This document shows positions 24,595 through 34,896 of a DNA stretch of 64,000 nucleotides, piece after piece. The notes beneath the pieces were generated by a model. That model saw only the letters and a program-made list of their open reading frames with translations. It was not told the origin of the DNA and did no database searches. The stretch spans positions 12,915,501 through 12,979,500 of the forward strand of contig NGZR01000001.1 of assembly GCA_002197995.1 (NCBI GenBank). Direction: 5' to 3'. How positions within the stretch are numbered: the stretch's first letter is position 1; each line of letters starts with the position of its first letter. The stretch is from Gaeumannomyces sp. JS-464. Taxonomy: Eukaryota > Ascomycota > Sordariomycetes > Magnaporthales > Magnaporthaceae. A program made the translations under genes and the position numbers.

Positions 24595-26325
24595 TCATAT
24601 CCGCCAATACTTCGTATTGGTTGTTAAAATTAACCTTAAGCTTTTAACAAAGTGCCTTCCTTTGCCGGCCGTACGGGCCGCGCCCTCGGGGGCTAGCGGA
24701 TTTGCCGGGCTTACCTCGGCAGCGTCGGCGGCGGTGGCAGCAGCGGCAGGAACGCGGCGCGCGGCGGGGGTAACGGAAGCAGCGGCGTTACCGGTACCGG
24801 CCGCGGGATTGGCATTAGCGGTAACGGTTACAACGGAATTGTCCGTAGTAACCGCGGTTGCAAAGGGCGTTGCGGTGGCGGCCGCGGCGGCCGCGGCGGT
24901 GGCGGCGGCACGGCGGCTTCCACCTCTTTTACCGCCGCCCGGTAACTTGTGCCCTAATTTCCTAACCGCGCCTTTTTCCCCACGGGTTAAATGCTTTAGC
25001 ATTCCGTTTACCCGTACAGGCTTTATAGGCAGTTCGGGTGGTCGGCTGGGTACGGGCCCGAACAGTTTGCGCATTGCGGAAGGGCCGTGCACGGCGATGC
25101 GTGCCGGCCGTCGTTCACTTTCCCGCACCGGAAGCACCTTATCGGCCCGGGCACAGTTGCGAGCCACGTGAAAGCCGTGGCAGCCGGGGGTATGTTGCGT
25201 AACCGGCGGGTGTCGTTATACGCGGCGTAAAAAAAACGTAATCCCCTAAAGCCTAAACCCGGTTACGCGCGTGTAAAAGATATAATCCATAATATACGCC
25301 TTTGGTAATCAGCGCCGGCCCGGAAGGCTTAACGCTTACTGGCTTTAGCCTTGTTTGGGCTTTCGACTTCCTCCCGGACCAGCTTTTCCGATACCGGGAC
25401 GCTTTGTCCGAGGCCGTTCGTTAAGGACGTGGGGCATCCGGAAATCACGTAGTTAAACCAGATTTCGGGCTTTTCGATCCTTTCGGCGTTATATAAACGG
25501 CCTAATTCGGATCGATGCTGCAAAAGCCGGCTTTAATATCCGCCGTTTTTGCTTTTAGCACGAACCCAGTAAAGTTCGATAAGCTTCCGGGACGTCGGCT
25601 GTCGTAAACGGCAGGTCCCTGCTATCGGCAAGGGCTTTGCGAATACTAAAGCCCGTTTTGGTTGGCCCAAGCCTGTTTTTCCTCCGGGATTTTAACAAAA
25701 ACCCGGAAATCGGCTTTGGGCCGGGCGGGAGGGCGGGGCTCCCGGGGTGCACGGTTTTTTAAAGCCTGTGCGGGTTGCTGGGGCTGCTGGAGCCCTGTTC
25801 GGGCCGCCGCCGCGTAAGTGTCGGGGGCGGGCGTTGCGGGTTAGGCGCGTAAGGTTCCGGGGCCCTCGTAGGGGTTTCTTTCCCTTTGGGCCGGCGTTGG
25901 CAGCCGAAAAGGGCTTGTTTGGCGTATTCGATAAAACAATCCTTCCAGCCGTTGGCTTCGGGGATTGCCTCCAGTGGGAGGGAAGCGATGCCGGCGTCGA
26001 TAAAGCGGGCGAGGGTTGTGCAAATTAAAGCCGTTTGCTGTTGCTTGCGGCTGTAACTCGCAACAATTTCCTCCGCGGCCGCCGCAGCCGACCCGAGGGG
26101 TGGGCGCGTAGGCCGGGGGTGGGAAGGGAGGGGAAAAGAAAGGAAAGGGGCACCTGTGCCGGTGCTGCCGTCGTGGGTGCCTTCCTGGCCCTGAACGGGC
26201 CCTGTTGGGTGTTGCGAATTCCGCAACGGGGACGGCGTGGTCGGGTGCGCTGACGCGCGGGGGGGCCCGGGTGGCAGCGACGCGTTCCTCCGGGCCGTTG
26301 GGCCGACGAGGAGGGCGCGCGCCAC
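24595..26325 (-). pseudogene. LINE ORF1 (gag-like, zinc knuckles)
   Basis: The N-terminal part (about 25,760-26,325) has a low-complexity leader, then a helical segment around SYSRKQQQTALICTTLARF. The middle contains ADSRDLPFTTADVPEAYRT and ERIEKPEIWFNYVISGCP. The C-terminal part has a CHGFHVARNCARADK zinc-knuckle start (about 25,130-25,180) and an Ala/Thr-rich tract (24,700-24,960). The frame changes at least twice. The role is RNA binding in the LINE ribonucleoprotein. Confidence 0.7.
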
Positions 26326-26497
26326 CCTATTGGCCGAAGGGGGGCTGTTGGCAACGGCATGTTGCCGTCGCCAGCGCCGTTGGCGGGCGTGGTTATTAGT
26401 GTTGGGTCGCTAATTGGCGGGTGTTAAGGATTTGTATGCAATTTGGCAGTGTGCACTAACAGCGCAATGCCAAGAATTGTGTGAATTCGAGAAAGGT

Positions 26498-26690
26498 GAC
26501 GTCGTTGTTGAAAGGAGTCGGAGAACGCGGTTTAAACAGGGCCAAATGGCCTGTTAAAACCTGTTGTGCACCCGGCTCACTTTGGTGGCCGCGCAACACC
26601 AAAATGGCCGGGTTTCCTTAACGGCCACTAACAGTGGGTCCGACAGGAAGATTTTTTCGGGGGAAGGTGTGCTATTGGGGGGCGGAAAGC
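26498..26690 (-). mobile_element. Array element copy 4, last piece (V end and W head)
   Basis: It begins with the right TSD copy (26,498-26,509). It then matches the end of V and all of W of copies 1-3, including GGCCACTAACAGTGGGTCCG and GAAGATTTTTTCGGGGGAAG. Repeat similarity ends near 26,688, where single-copy DNA starts. Confidence 0.8.
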
Positions 26691-26817
26691 GCCAGAAGCA
26701 CAATTCTCGTCTCATCCAGGGATTGGAATACAAGTGGGTGTGTAGGGTGGGGCGCAGTAAGACGGTAGAGGGGAACGCTTGGCTGAGAGCAAAGGGGAGC
26801 AGAGGCATCCGTTTTTT

Positions 26818-26947
26818 GGATGCGAAAAACCTCCGTTTGTGGAGGCCCGGGATCCCATCCGCTCTCAAATCCCCAAGTACCAAAACATGTGAGGGCCGAA
26901 CCAGTACTCAGGTGGGTGACCACTGGGGAATCCTCGGTGTTGTATGT
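26818..26947 (+). rRNA. 5S rRNA gene, diverged
   Basis: The 3' part fits eukaryotic 5S closely: CCAGTACTCAGGTGGGTGAC then CACTGGGGAATCC (26,901-26,933) corresponds to the internal control region, and TGTTGTATG (about 26,939-26,947) to the fungal 3' end. GGGATCCCATCCGCTC (about 26,850) matches the conserved 5' loop. The 5' end GGATGCGAAA can pair weakly with the 3' end, mostly with wobbles. A T7 run at 26,953-26,959 suits Pol III termination. Dispersed, sequence-variant 5S genes are normal in Sordariomycetes. The middle is diverged, so a pseudogene is possible. Confidence 0.65.
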
Positions 26948-26959
26948 TTTGGTTTTTTT

Positions 26960-27866
26960 GCCGTTTGTCAAACCTGATGATGGTTCTCCCGGCCGAGTTT
27001 TCGGATGTTGAGGTTGCTGTGCAAGTCGAAAAACACAGGATTAAGACTTGGAGCCGAGCTGGTCAGGCTCTATGTATCATTCGTGACGAGCAGTTCCCGA
27101 GGAGGGTCTCGATTTTTGAGGCCGTTGAGGACTCTAGCTGGCTTTGAAAAGGTATTTCTAGCTGCTGGCCAGTGCATGTCGGTCACACTGCCTATGAGAA
27201 GAGGCAGTCCTGGTGCTGTGAGTCGGGTGATTACTCGGTGTCAGTTGTCACCGGTGCAGACACTCAGGAGGGCCGTTTCACAGTCGTGAAGGATTTACTG
27301 GTCCGGCCTTGACTTATGAAAACCGGAAATAGCCCCTAAAAGAAGGGTATTTCTTGATTCAACAGATGTTGCAATTGTGGCTCTCTGTCCTACCTGGGGG
27401 TAATATTCTAGGCTGGCAGCAGTTTACGCCGTCTGGTCCACTGGGAGCATATATCGGGGATAAGAGGACGCAACGCTTGCCACGAGAACGAACAAAGACG
27501 TGTGCATGCCAAGTCAAGTCAGTGGTCCTCAATGTCCTGGGGGCTTCATCAGGCCCCTCCCCGGGGAAAACAACCCCAGATCCAGCGAGTCATATTCCTA
27601 GACGAACTACCTACGAACACCACTATTTGCTCCACGCCAAGTCGCTTCCGGGGTCAGGCTACCAACTTCCCCTCTAGAGCAGCAGCAAGCAAAGCAGAGG
27701 GATGGCACTCGACACTCGGCGCAGTGTCTGCGAAGATGGGGGGTTGTTCAGTGACAGGCGCTAGGGAAATGCTCGGGGAGCTCCAAGGTCAAGCCGTCAG
27801 GATTTAACATGGAGTGAATGGCCACCATCACCAGGGGCGGGACCTCTTTGTTTATTTTTTTCTATC
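26960..27866. other. Intergenic, no recognisable gene
   Basis: Sequence between the 5S gene and the MFS start. Short open frames exist in several phases but none resembles a known protein or shows splice structure. Confidence 0.5.
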
Positions 27867-29692
27867 ATGGACAACCTTCTGAGGGTACCCATGAAGCAGG
27901 AGTCAAACCCCTTGCTCGACAACACTCCACGGTCATGGCCAAAAATCGGATCCTTCAACACTTCAACGGGCAGCTCGCGCTCGGCTTTTGTTGTCAATCG
28001 CCGTCTCAACCTTCAACTATGGCTTCGACAATGCAGGTTACGCGACAACTCAAGCCATGGAGCCCTTCCAGCGCCAGTTCGGCGAGTGGAACAAGGCTGC
28101 AGGCATGTACCGCATCCCGCCGTCTGGCTGTCGCTGTTTAACAGCCTGAATTTTATCGGCTTTGCGGCCGGCGTTATTATCGGAGCCTCGTCAGCCAGCG
28201 TTGGGGACGGCGCTGGTGCATGTTTCGCTATGAGTGCATGGGCTATTGTGCCTGCCATCATGGCAGTCACTTCTAAAACAAGGGAGCAAATCATGGCGGC
28301 GGAGAGTGCTCAAACTGTAAGGGTTTCTGTTGATATCCCTGTGGCAAAATGATCGTCTCCAGTCAGTGTCTAATAAACGGTTTATACAGACATTTATATC
28401 GGAATGGAACTGGCGATAGTTCCCGTCTATCAATCCGAGATCATGCCCCGCGAAATCCGCGGCCTTTGCAGTCGGGTCCTACCAGTTCAGCCTAATGGTA
28501 GGTCGCGCACGACTATCCCAAGCCCGCAAACACTGTGCTGACGTTTCTGCCGTGGCAGTTTGGAACCCTGATAGTGAACGCGGTCTGCCGTGGAACGAGC
28601 TCGCTTCCTGGCAACGAAGCCTGGCAGATCCCCTTCGGTCTCTTCTTGTTATCCCGTTATGGTGTCATGGCATGATATTTTTCATCCCGAGTCGCCTCGC
28701 TGGCTTTTGACCAAGGACAGGTCCGAAGAAGCCCGCGCGTCGCTCGCCAAGCCCGGGGAGGTGTGCTCAGCGATGATGAGATCGATGAGCAGTTCCAGGC
28801 GTTGCGGGTGGCTCTGGAGAACGAGCCTGAGCAAGACAAGTTCAAGGAGCTGTTCCAGGGCAAGAACCTCAAGCGCACAGCCGTTGTGGTCGCTATGAAC
28901 TTCTTTCAACAGGCGACCGGGCAGGCGTTTGCATCGACGTACGGAGCCGTCTTCATCCGAGACATCGGCACGGTCAACCCCTTACCATGAGTGTGATAAA
29001 TGCCATCGTCAATCTCGTCGTCGCGTTTGTCGGTCTGTACCTTGTGGACCGCTACGGCCGTCGGTAAGCTGCAAACCCCCCCCCCCCCCCCCCCCCCCCT
29101 CCCTGAAACTCCTGTCTGAGTGCCTTCGTATGGACTGGCTGGAACTAATCAACCAAAAAGCCCACTCTTATTGATCAGCGCGGTCTGGATGTTCTCGGCC
29201 ATCGTGACCATGGGCGGCCTGGGCACGGCTCCGAACCCGTCAACGGCGATCAAGACGTCCATCGTCTCAATGCTGACCGTCTTCGCGGCGGGCTTCGTTT
29301 TCGCCTGGGCGCCACTAAACATACGTGGTGACGACGGAGCTCCCGGCGCTGCGGCTGCCGCGCGACGCCTCGCAGCGCACCGCGTCCATCGTCAACGTCG
29401 GCACCAACTTCATCGTCAGCTTCAGCATCCCGTACCTGCTGTACCCGCCCTACGCGGCACTGGGCTCCCGAGTTGGCTTTATTTTCGCAGGCATCGTCGC
29501 GCTGGCCATCGCCTTCACCTGGTTCTGCGTGCCAGAGTGCAAGGGCAAGTCGCTCGAGCAAGTCGACCGGCTCTTCAACGAGGGCGTCAGCCTCAGGAAG
29601 TTGGGAACTACAAACCCGAGGAGCTGACGGCAGGCCCCGAGGATGCAGGCGAGAAGGGAAAGTTGGGATCGGTGGTGTCAAAGGAAGCGTGA
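27867..29692 (+). CDS. MFS sugar transporter (maltose/hexose permease type), frame disrupted
   Basis: A twelve-helix sugar/proton symporter family member in the plasma membrane. Motifs in order: FNYGFDNAGYATTQAMEPFQ, VPVYQSEIMPREIRG, PESPRWLLTKDRSEEAR, FFQQATGQAFASTYG, YLVDRYGRR and PECKGKSLEQVDRLF, with a C-terminal tail ending VVSKEA. Four plausible introns have GT-AG ends: 28,317-28,389, 28,498-28,558, 29,064-29,160 and one phase-preserving join. The start is ATG 27,867 or 27,891. At least eight one-base shifts in both directions are needed to keep the frame (for example near 28,128, 28,752, 28,983, 29,320 and 29,610), many in short homopolymers. Codons between shifts are undamaged, so consensus errors are more likely than decay, but a young pseudogene cannot be excluded. 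The specific sugar is not predictable. Confidence 0.7.
29076..29099 (+). repeat. Poly(C) tract inside an intron
   Basis: An unbroken run of about 22-24 C lies between a GTAAGC donor (29,064) and an AAAAG acceptor (29,160) of the MFS gene. Confidence 0.85.
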
Positions 29693-30897
29693 AGAGACCG
29701 CGTGGTTCTTGGGTGCGGGCAGCTGAAAAAGCGCCATTATTGAGCCAAGAATTCAGCGTTGCAGGCCGGGCCAACGCAAAGTGGCCCGCTGAAGATTTGA
29801 GTGGCACTGGAGCTGAGCACGGGTGCACGATCCCCGATTTTTAGCATTCTGTTTCTATGCTACTTACTGTGACACCCCACGGTGGGACTGAGCGTCTCTA
29901 TTTGGGGGATCGTAACCTCCAGCTAATTGAACCCCTCACCCACGATGGCGCCACTTTTTGAGCACAGGCGGGTTGACAGAAACACCAATTATTGATGATC
30001 ACTGTCCAGGCAGCCGCTCGACGGTTCGACGCCAGCATCAATCTGTCACCGACAGTTTTGTGCGCATTGCAGTGCATGATGACTGCAGATTACTTGTGCC
30101 GCATCAATCACATATTCCTGACAAAAGCAAGACAATTTCGACTGGATGAGTGATGCTAGCTACCATGAAGGCACCAGCATTCGCGGTCTGGGCCCTTCAA
30201 GACCAGCGCACACTGTTGGAGCATTTTTACGACGGCTCGCGCTTGGCGCAATGACGCCTTTGCCCCATTGGCGGCCTTGCCCCTGGGGGCTTGCAGGCTG
30301 ATGCGTCCGCTCAAGACGAGCTGGTCGGCTAGCCCCCTCCGGCTGTGACCTGTTGCCGCCAGTACCCCGGCCGTTGAAGCAAAGAGGGGCTGTCCCAGCT
30401 TCCCGTCCATCAGCACTGCATGCCGCCAAGCCGTGTTGGGAAAGCCCAAGATGGCTCTCTAGCACAGCCAACGGACAAGATCGACCCCACCACCTTCCGT
30501 CTCAGCTGGGCTTGTTGGTGCCAGGTGCTAACCGACATGGCTTACTTTCTTTATGCAGGAGCGTAGCACTGCAGGATCCTCTGGAGAAGACGTGAGCCGC
30601 GTTACCGCGCCAGGGCCCTCCTCATATAGGGCGCGGCTATCGTGTCTCCTTCGACATGAAGATAGAAAACCGCAAAGTGCCCCTTTCCGTTCAACATCTT
30701 CCGGGGTACCTCTTTGCCTCACCAGACAATATCATCTCCTTTCTGTTGTTTAATCAAAGCATAATCTATCTCTCGAGGAATAACAACCGGGCCAAATAAG
30801 TACCTACCTACCTAGTCAACTTTGGCCGATAAGAGCACAAACCCGCCGAGACACAACCAAAGAAACCAGCAAAGGAGCACCAAACGCTTTCGTGAAA
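29693..30897. other. Intergenic region upstream of calpain gene
   Basis: No gene seen. It contains TACCTACCTACCTAG at 30,801-30,815, just upstream of the calpain leader. The motif recurs around other genes here. Confidence 0.5.
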
Positions 30898-33861
30898 ATG
30901 ACCGACGCCGCTGCTGCTGCTGCTGCAAAGAAGCGGGACTTCTCCAAGGCTCCTCAGGAGCACGTCTCGGAGTTCTGGGACAAGTTCTTCGCCAAGAAGC
31001 CGGGCAAGGTGACGTCCATCTTCCCGCGCCGCCTCTACGCCACCTTGCTCCCGCCCGACAGCTCCCGCGGCACCGCTACCACCCGGAACGCTGCCGAGTC
31101 GTACGAAGCCGCCGCTAAGGAGTGCCGCGAGCGCGTCCGCCGTGCCGTGCGCGACTGCCACCTCAAAAACGAGAAGTTCACCGACCCGGACTTCGACATT
31201 GAGGCGGACCCCGAAGGCAACTGCCTCAACGGCCTGGCCGCGACGATTCCTACTACCCCTGCAGCGACGACTCCGATGCCGGGGACGCCGGAGACGCCGG
31301 CGATGCCGCCGGCGCCGCCGCTCGCGGGAAGGGCCTCCCCATGGCCGCCACCGCTCCTCGCCGTGGGCGCGGTGTCAGGGCCAACGGCACGTACTACAGC
31401 CCAGGGTCGGTTCATCGTGTTGGCTGGATCTTTGACAGTCCTCGCTTCACCGTCGATGGCTACTCGGCTTCCGACATCAAGCAGGGCCGGAATGGGAACG
31501 TATGTATTCCACGCTCCCCTTGTCCGGCATGTGGCAGCAACTGTGAACAAAGGCTGACCTTGAGCAACCACAGTGCTGGTGGCTGGCCGCTGTGGCGACC
31601 ATCGCTCACCGCAAAGACTTGATAGATCGCGTCTGTGTGGCACGCGATGAGGAGGTCGGCGTATATGGCTTCGTCTTCCAGCGTGATGGCGACTTTATTC
31701 CCGTCCTAATCGACGATAATTTATACTTGACCAGTACCGACTATAACGGCTACAGTGGTGATGTAAGCCTCTTTACAACGTTGCATCAAATCCAAAACGA
31801 TGCTGACACCAACTTCACAGCACGACCCCACCGGGAGGCTTGAGAGGGACCACCGTGCAAGGTAGGCCGGTCGCGTATTTCACTTGTCGTTGGCGGTGCA
31901 GTAGTTGGTTCTAACATTCGCCCCTACCAGGTACCAAACCGGCTCGGAGGCGCTCTATTTCGCCAGCTGCGAAGACGAGAATGAGACATGGCTGCCCCTT
32001 CTGGAGAAGGCATATGCCAAGATCCACGGTGACTAGTCAGTCCCCCTACTCCATCAATGTTGCGGACACCGCATTACGAATCGAACCGCTGACATATATA
32101 TCTTCACTTCATGAAGCGAGGCGATCGAGGGTGGTTGGTCCGGTGAGGGCGTCGAGGACATGACGGGTGGCGTGACGACCACGCTGGTCACCAACCGAGT
32201 CCTAAACAAGGACAAGCTCTGGCGCGAGTTGGTTAATGACGCCGGCGACTTCGTCTTTGCCCTTTCCGCGATGGGAACGGGTTGGGACTCCAACCCCAAC
32301 GGTCTGGCCCTCAACCATGCCTATTCGATCCTCAAAGCGGTCGAAGAGGTCGGAGAGAACGGTGACAGGGTCCGGCTAGTTCAGATCCGGTACGCAAGCC
32401 CTCGGCTAAAAGCCGCTACCACACGCGCTCAACCCCACAAGATGCTAACAATGTTTCTAGGAACCCGTGGGGTCGACGGGGCGGCGCCGGATTCGGCGAG
32501 TGGAACGGTCCTTGGTCTGACGGAAGCAAGGAATGGACCCCCTACTGGCTCAAGAAGCTAGGCCACGTGTTCGGTGATGACGGCGTGTTCTGGATGTCCT
32601 TCCGCGACATGCTCGAGAAGTTCAAGTTCATGCACAGGACCCGGCTCTTTGATGAGAAGTGGACTGTCGTGCAGCAATGGACAAACGTCGACATCAGCTG
32701 GGTTACGGGGTACCTTCAGTCGAAATTTCTTCTCGAGGTAAGTAGCCCTCTACTCGCATTTGATTGGATTATCGGCGACTGACACTGGCGCTCGCTGGGA
32801 ACAGATCAAAAAAGGTAGCCTTGTCGTGATCAGCCTCTCGCAGCTGGACGAGCGCTACTTTTTGGGCTCGAGGGTCAGTACACCTTCTCACTGCACTTTG
32901 TGCTCAAAGAGGAGAATGGCAAAACGGGCGACCACATCTGCCGCGTCCGGCCCGCTCATGACTGGGAGAACCGTTCCGTCAGCTGCGAGGTGGAACTCGA
33001 GGCTGGCCGCTACGAAGTTATTCCCAAGATCACGGCAACGAGGGAGGTGGGCAAGAAGCTTGTCGAGGATATCGTCCAGGAGTGCGCCGAGAAGTACCCA
33101 CAGAAGCTCCGGCAGATTGGGATGCAGTATGATCTCGCACATGCCAAAGGGGGCGTGACTGATGAGGACCTCCTGCTGGAGACCAAGGCAGAGAAGAAAA
33201 AGAAGAAGGAGAAGGAAAAGAAGAAGAAGGAGAAGGCCAAAAAGGAGAAGGAAAAGGCGAAGCAGCTTAAGGAAAAGCGCGAGAAGAGGGAGAAGGCACG
33301 GAAGGAGAGGGCCGAAAGAATTGCCCAGAGGAAGGAGAAGAAGAGATTGGCTAAGGAAGCCAACGAGAAGGAGGGGGCCGAGGCCAAGGAGAAGGCGGAG
33401 AAGGCGACGGCCGAGGAAGAGGCTGCTAAGAAGGCCGCCGAGGGAAGCAATGCGCCCACACCAGCCTCGTCAACCGAGAAGGGATCCGATGATGGCACTG
33501 CTAATGTCACCGAGAAGCTGGCCGAGGGTGAGGCTAAGGCCGACGCGGCTCCGGTCGCCACTAAGGACGAGGACGTCGCCACTAAGGACGGGGACAAAGG
33601 CGAATCGGGTGAGGAAGAGGAGAAGGAAGAAGCAGAGGAGTCGGAAGAGGAAGAAGAGGAGGAGGAGGAGACTGAAGAAGAAGCGGCGCCGGCGACGACT
33701 ACGGACGACGAAAACCGTAGCCCTGGAACGCGGTCTGCGTCATCGGCCTGCGGGTATTCTCTCGGGATTCTGAGGTTTCGGTCACGCTGGTCAAGCCCAA
33801 GGATGCCGAGGAGGCCACCTCGCTCGCGGTTGGCACTACGCCTGCGGGAGCCACCATGTGA
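30898..33861 (+). CDS. Calpain-like cysteine protease (family C2)
   Basis: An intracellular calpain-type thiol protease. Seven exons fit: 30,898-31,499, 31,574-31,762, 31,821-31,861, 31,931-32,035, 32,117-32,389, 32,461-32,737 and 32,805-33,861, giving about 848 residues. The catalytic triad is present: Cys202 in NGNCWWLAAVATIAHRKD, His380 in GLALNHAYSILK and Asn405 in RNPWG. After the protease and the following beta-rich domain comes a long Lys/Glu/Ala-rich coiled-coil stretch (about 624-702), an acidic block (about 762-802), and a conserved end VSVTLVKPKDAEEATSL. Three single missing bases (near 31,240, 32,866 and 33,722) interrupt the frame; the last two are at GGG and CCC. Splice sites are otherwise good. 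The start ATG 30,898 follows an AAA context. Calcium dependence cannot be judged from sequence. Confidence 0.85.
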
Positions 33862-33920
33862 GTGGCGTATTTTGGGTCGGCCTGGGAGCTGACCCCCTGA
33901 ACCGAATCACATCAAAACGT

Positions 33921-33956
33921 GCGCCTAGGTACATGCCTAGGTACCCACCTAGGCGC
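33921..33956. repeat. Inverted repeat (possible 3'-end hairpin)
   Basis: GCGCCTAGGT (33,921-33,930) and its perfect complement ACCTAGGCGC (33,947-33,956) flank a 16-base loop that itself contains CCTAGG. It lies 60 bp after the calpain stop codon, so it would fall in the 3' UTR. Confidence 0.7.
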
Positions 33957-34896
33957 ATGGAGTAGTCCGGTATGGATCAACCCTAGTAGCCATCCTCATG
34001 TTCTTGAAAGGCCCAGAATTGCGTGATCAGAATGCATGTGCGGCTAGCCGCGCCTGGTGCGAGTTTCAATCTCGGTAGGTTTTGGACGATCCAGCGATGA
34101 GATGAATGCTTCCCCTCAGCCGAAAGAATGCACCTGAATCCCTGTGATGCGCCCTGAAGCTTGCTCCCAGCGACCCACTATTGTTATCAATTAGGCCTTT
34201 CGATTGGCCGCTGGCGCCGCCCAGGCAGGCATTTTTCGTCCTGCTGACGCCCAGATCGTCCCTAGACCAGCTACCCGCCCAGCCAAGAGAAAATGAGCCC
34301 CTCGGCTCACTTTTTTTTTTTCTGGTCGCCCGGGTCTCCCCGCTCTAGAGGGAAAGGACGACTGGAAGCCCACACACAGCACAGGCGGCGGTTCGTCTCC
34401 GCAACCCTCCGCTTCTCGTCCAGGTGCTCACGCGAGCCCACATCGCGGCTGATGACGCAGCATCCCATCACCGCGTGGATTGCGAGCATACTTGGGCTCG
34501 TATACCCTCAATAGGTGCCTCTTGGGTTCCCAGACCTGCCAACATATCACCATCTACCTCATGCACATGTCCCTGCCATCCCGTTCGATACTGTACGATA
34601 TGCGCACCGCGTTGCGGCTCTAGAAAACCCCAAGTCTCTGTCCCGCGACCCTGTTCTTCCTCGACTTGTGAGCCGACGCCACAGCGGCCGATTCTCGCCT
34701 CCGCGGACGTCGCGCGCGTTACGCCCTCGCCCACAGTTCTTCCTGCCAGGGCTCGCTAGTCCGCCGTTGAATTGGCCCCCGAGAACGAACGTCGACGCCG
34801 CCTACGTCAATCTTCGCGTCGTCCAATGCGCATTCGTGACCAGCTGAAAAGGAGGGCCGGCGAAGCTGAAAAAGATTGGAAAGAGGGAGAAGCACC
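33957..34896. promoter_or_regulatory. Upstream region of acuK
   Basis: About 0.9 kb without a gene. A T10 run lies at 34,312-34,321. Several short upstream ATGs precede the acuK start, so a long leader with upstream ORFs is possible but not shown. Confidence 0.4.

Larger units (their letters stand above)
20276..26497 (-). mobile_element. Full-length LINE (Tad1-like), 12-bp TSD
   Basis: A 6.22 kb non-LTR retrotransposon in antisense orientation. A 12-bp duplication GACGTCGTTGTT lies at 20,264-20,275 and 26,498-26,509. Read on the minus strand it has a GC-rich 5' leader, a gag-like ORF1 with zinc knuckles, an endonuclease, RT, RNase H, a C-terminal domain, a 3' UTR, and a short repeat tail (GTGAGTGAGTAAGTAAG on the plus strand). 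Domain content fits the Tad1/I group of fungal LINEs. The frames are broken in several places, so this copy is probably inactive. It is nonetheless the best preserved of the three LINE copies here. Confidence 0.88.

Noticed and set aside
32060..32100. tRNA B-box-like CGAATCGAACC
   Set aside because: It lies in a calpain intron. No cloverleaf could be drawn around it.
30898..33861. Calpain as a decayed pseudogene
   Set aside because: The catalytic triad, all splice sites and the conserved end are intact. Three one-base gaps, two of them at homopolymers, are better explained by consensus errors.
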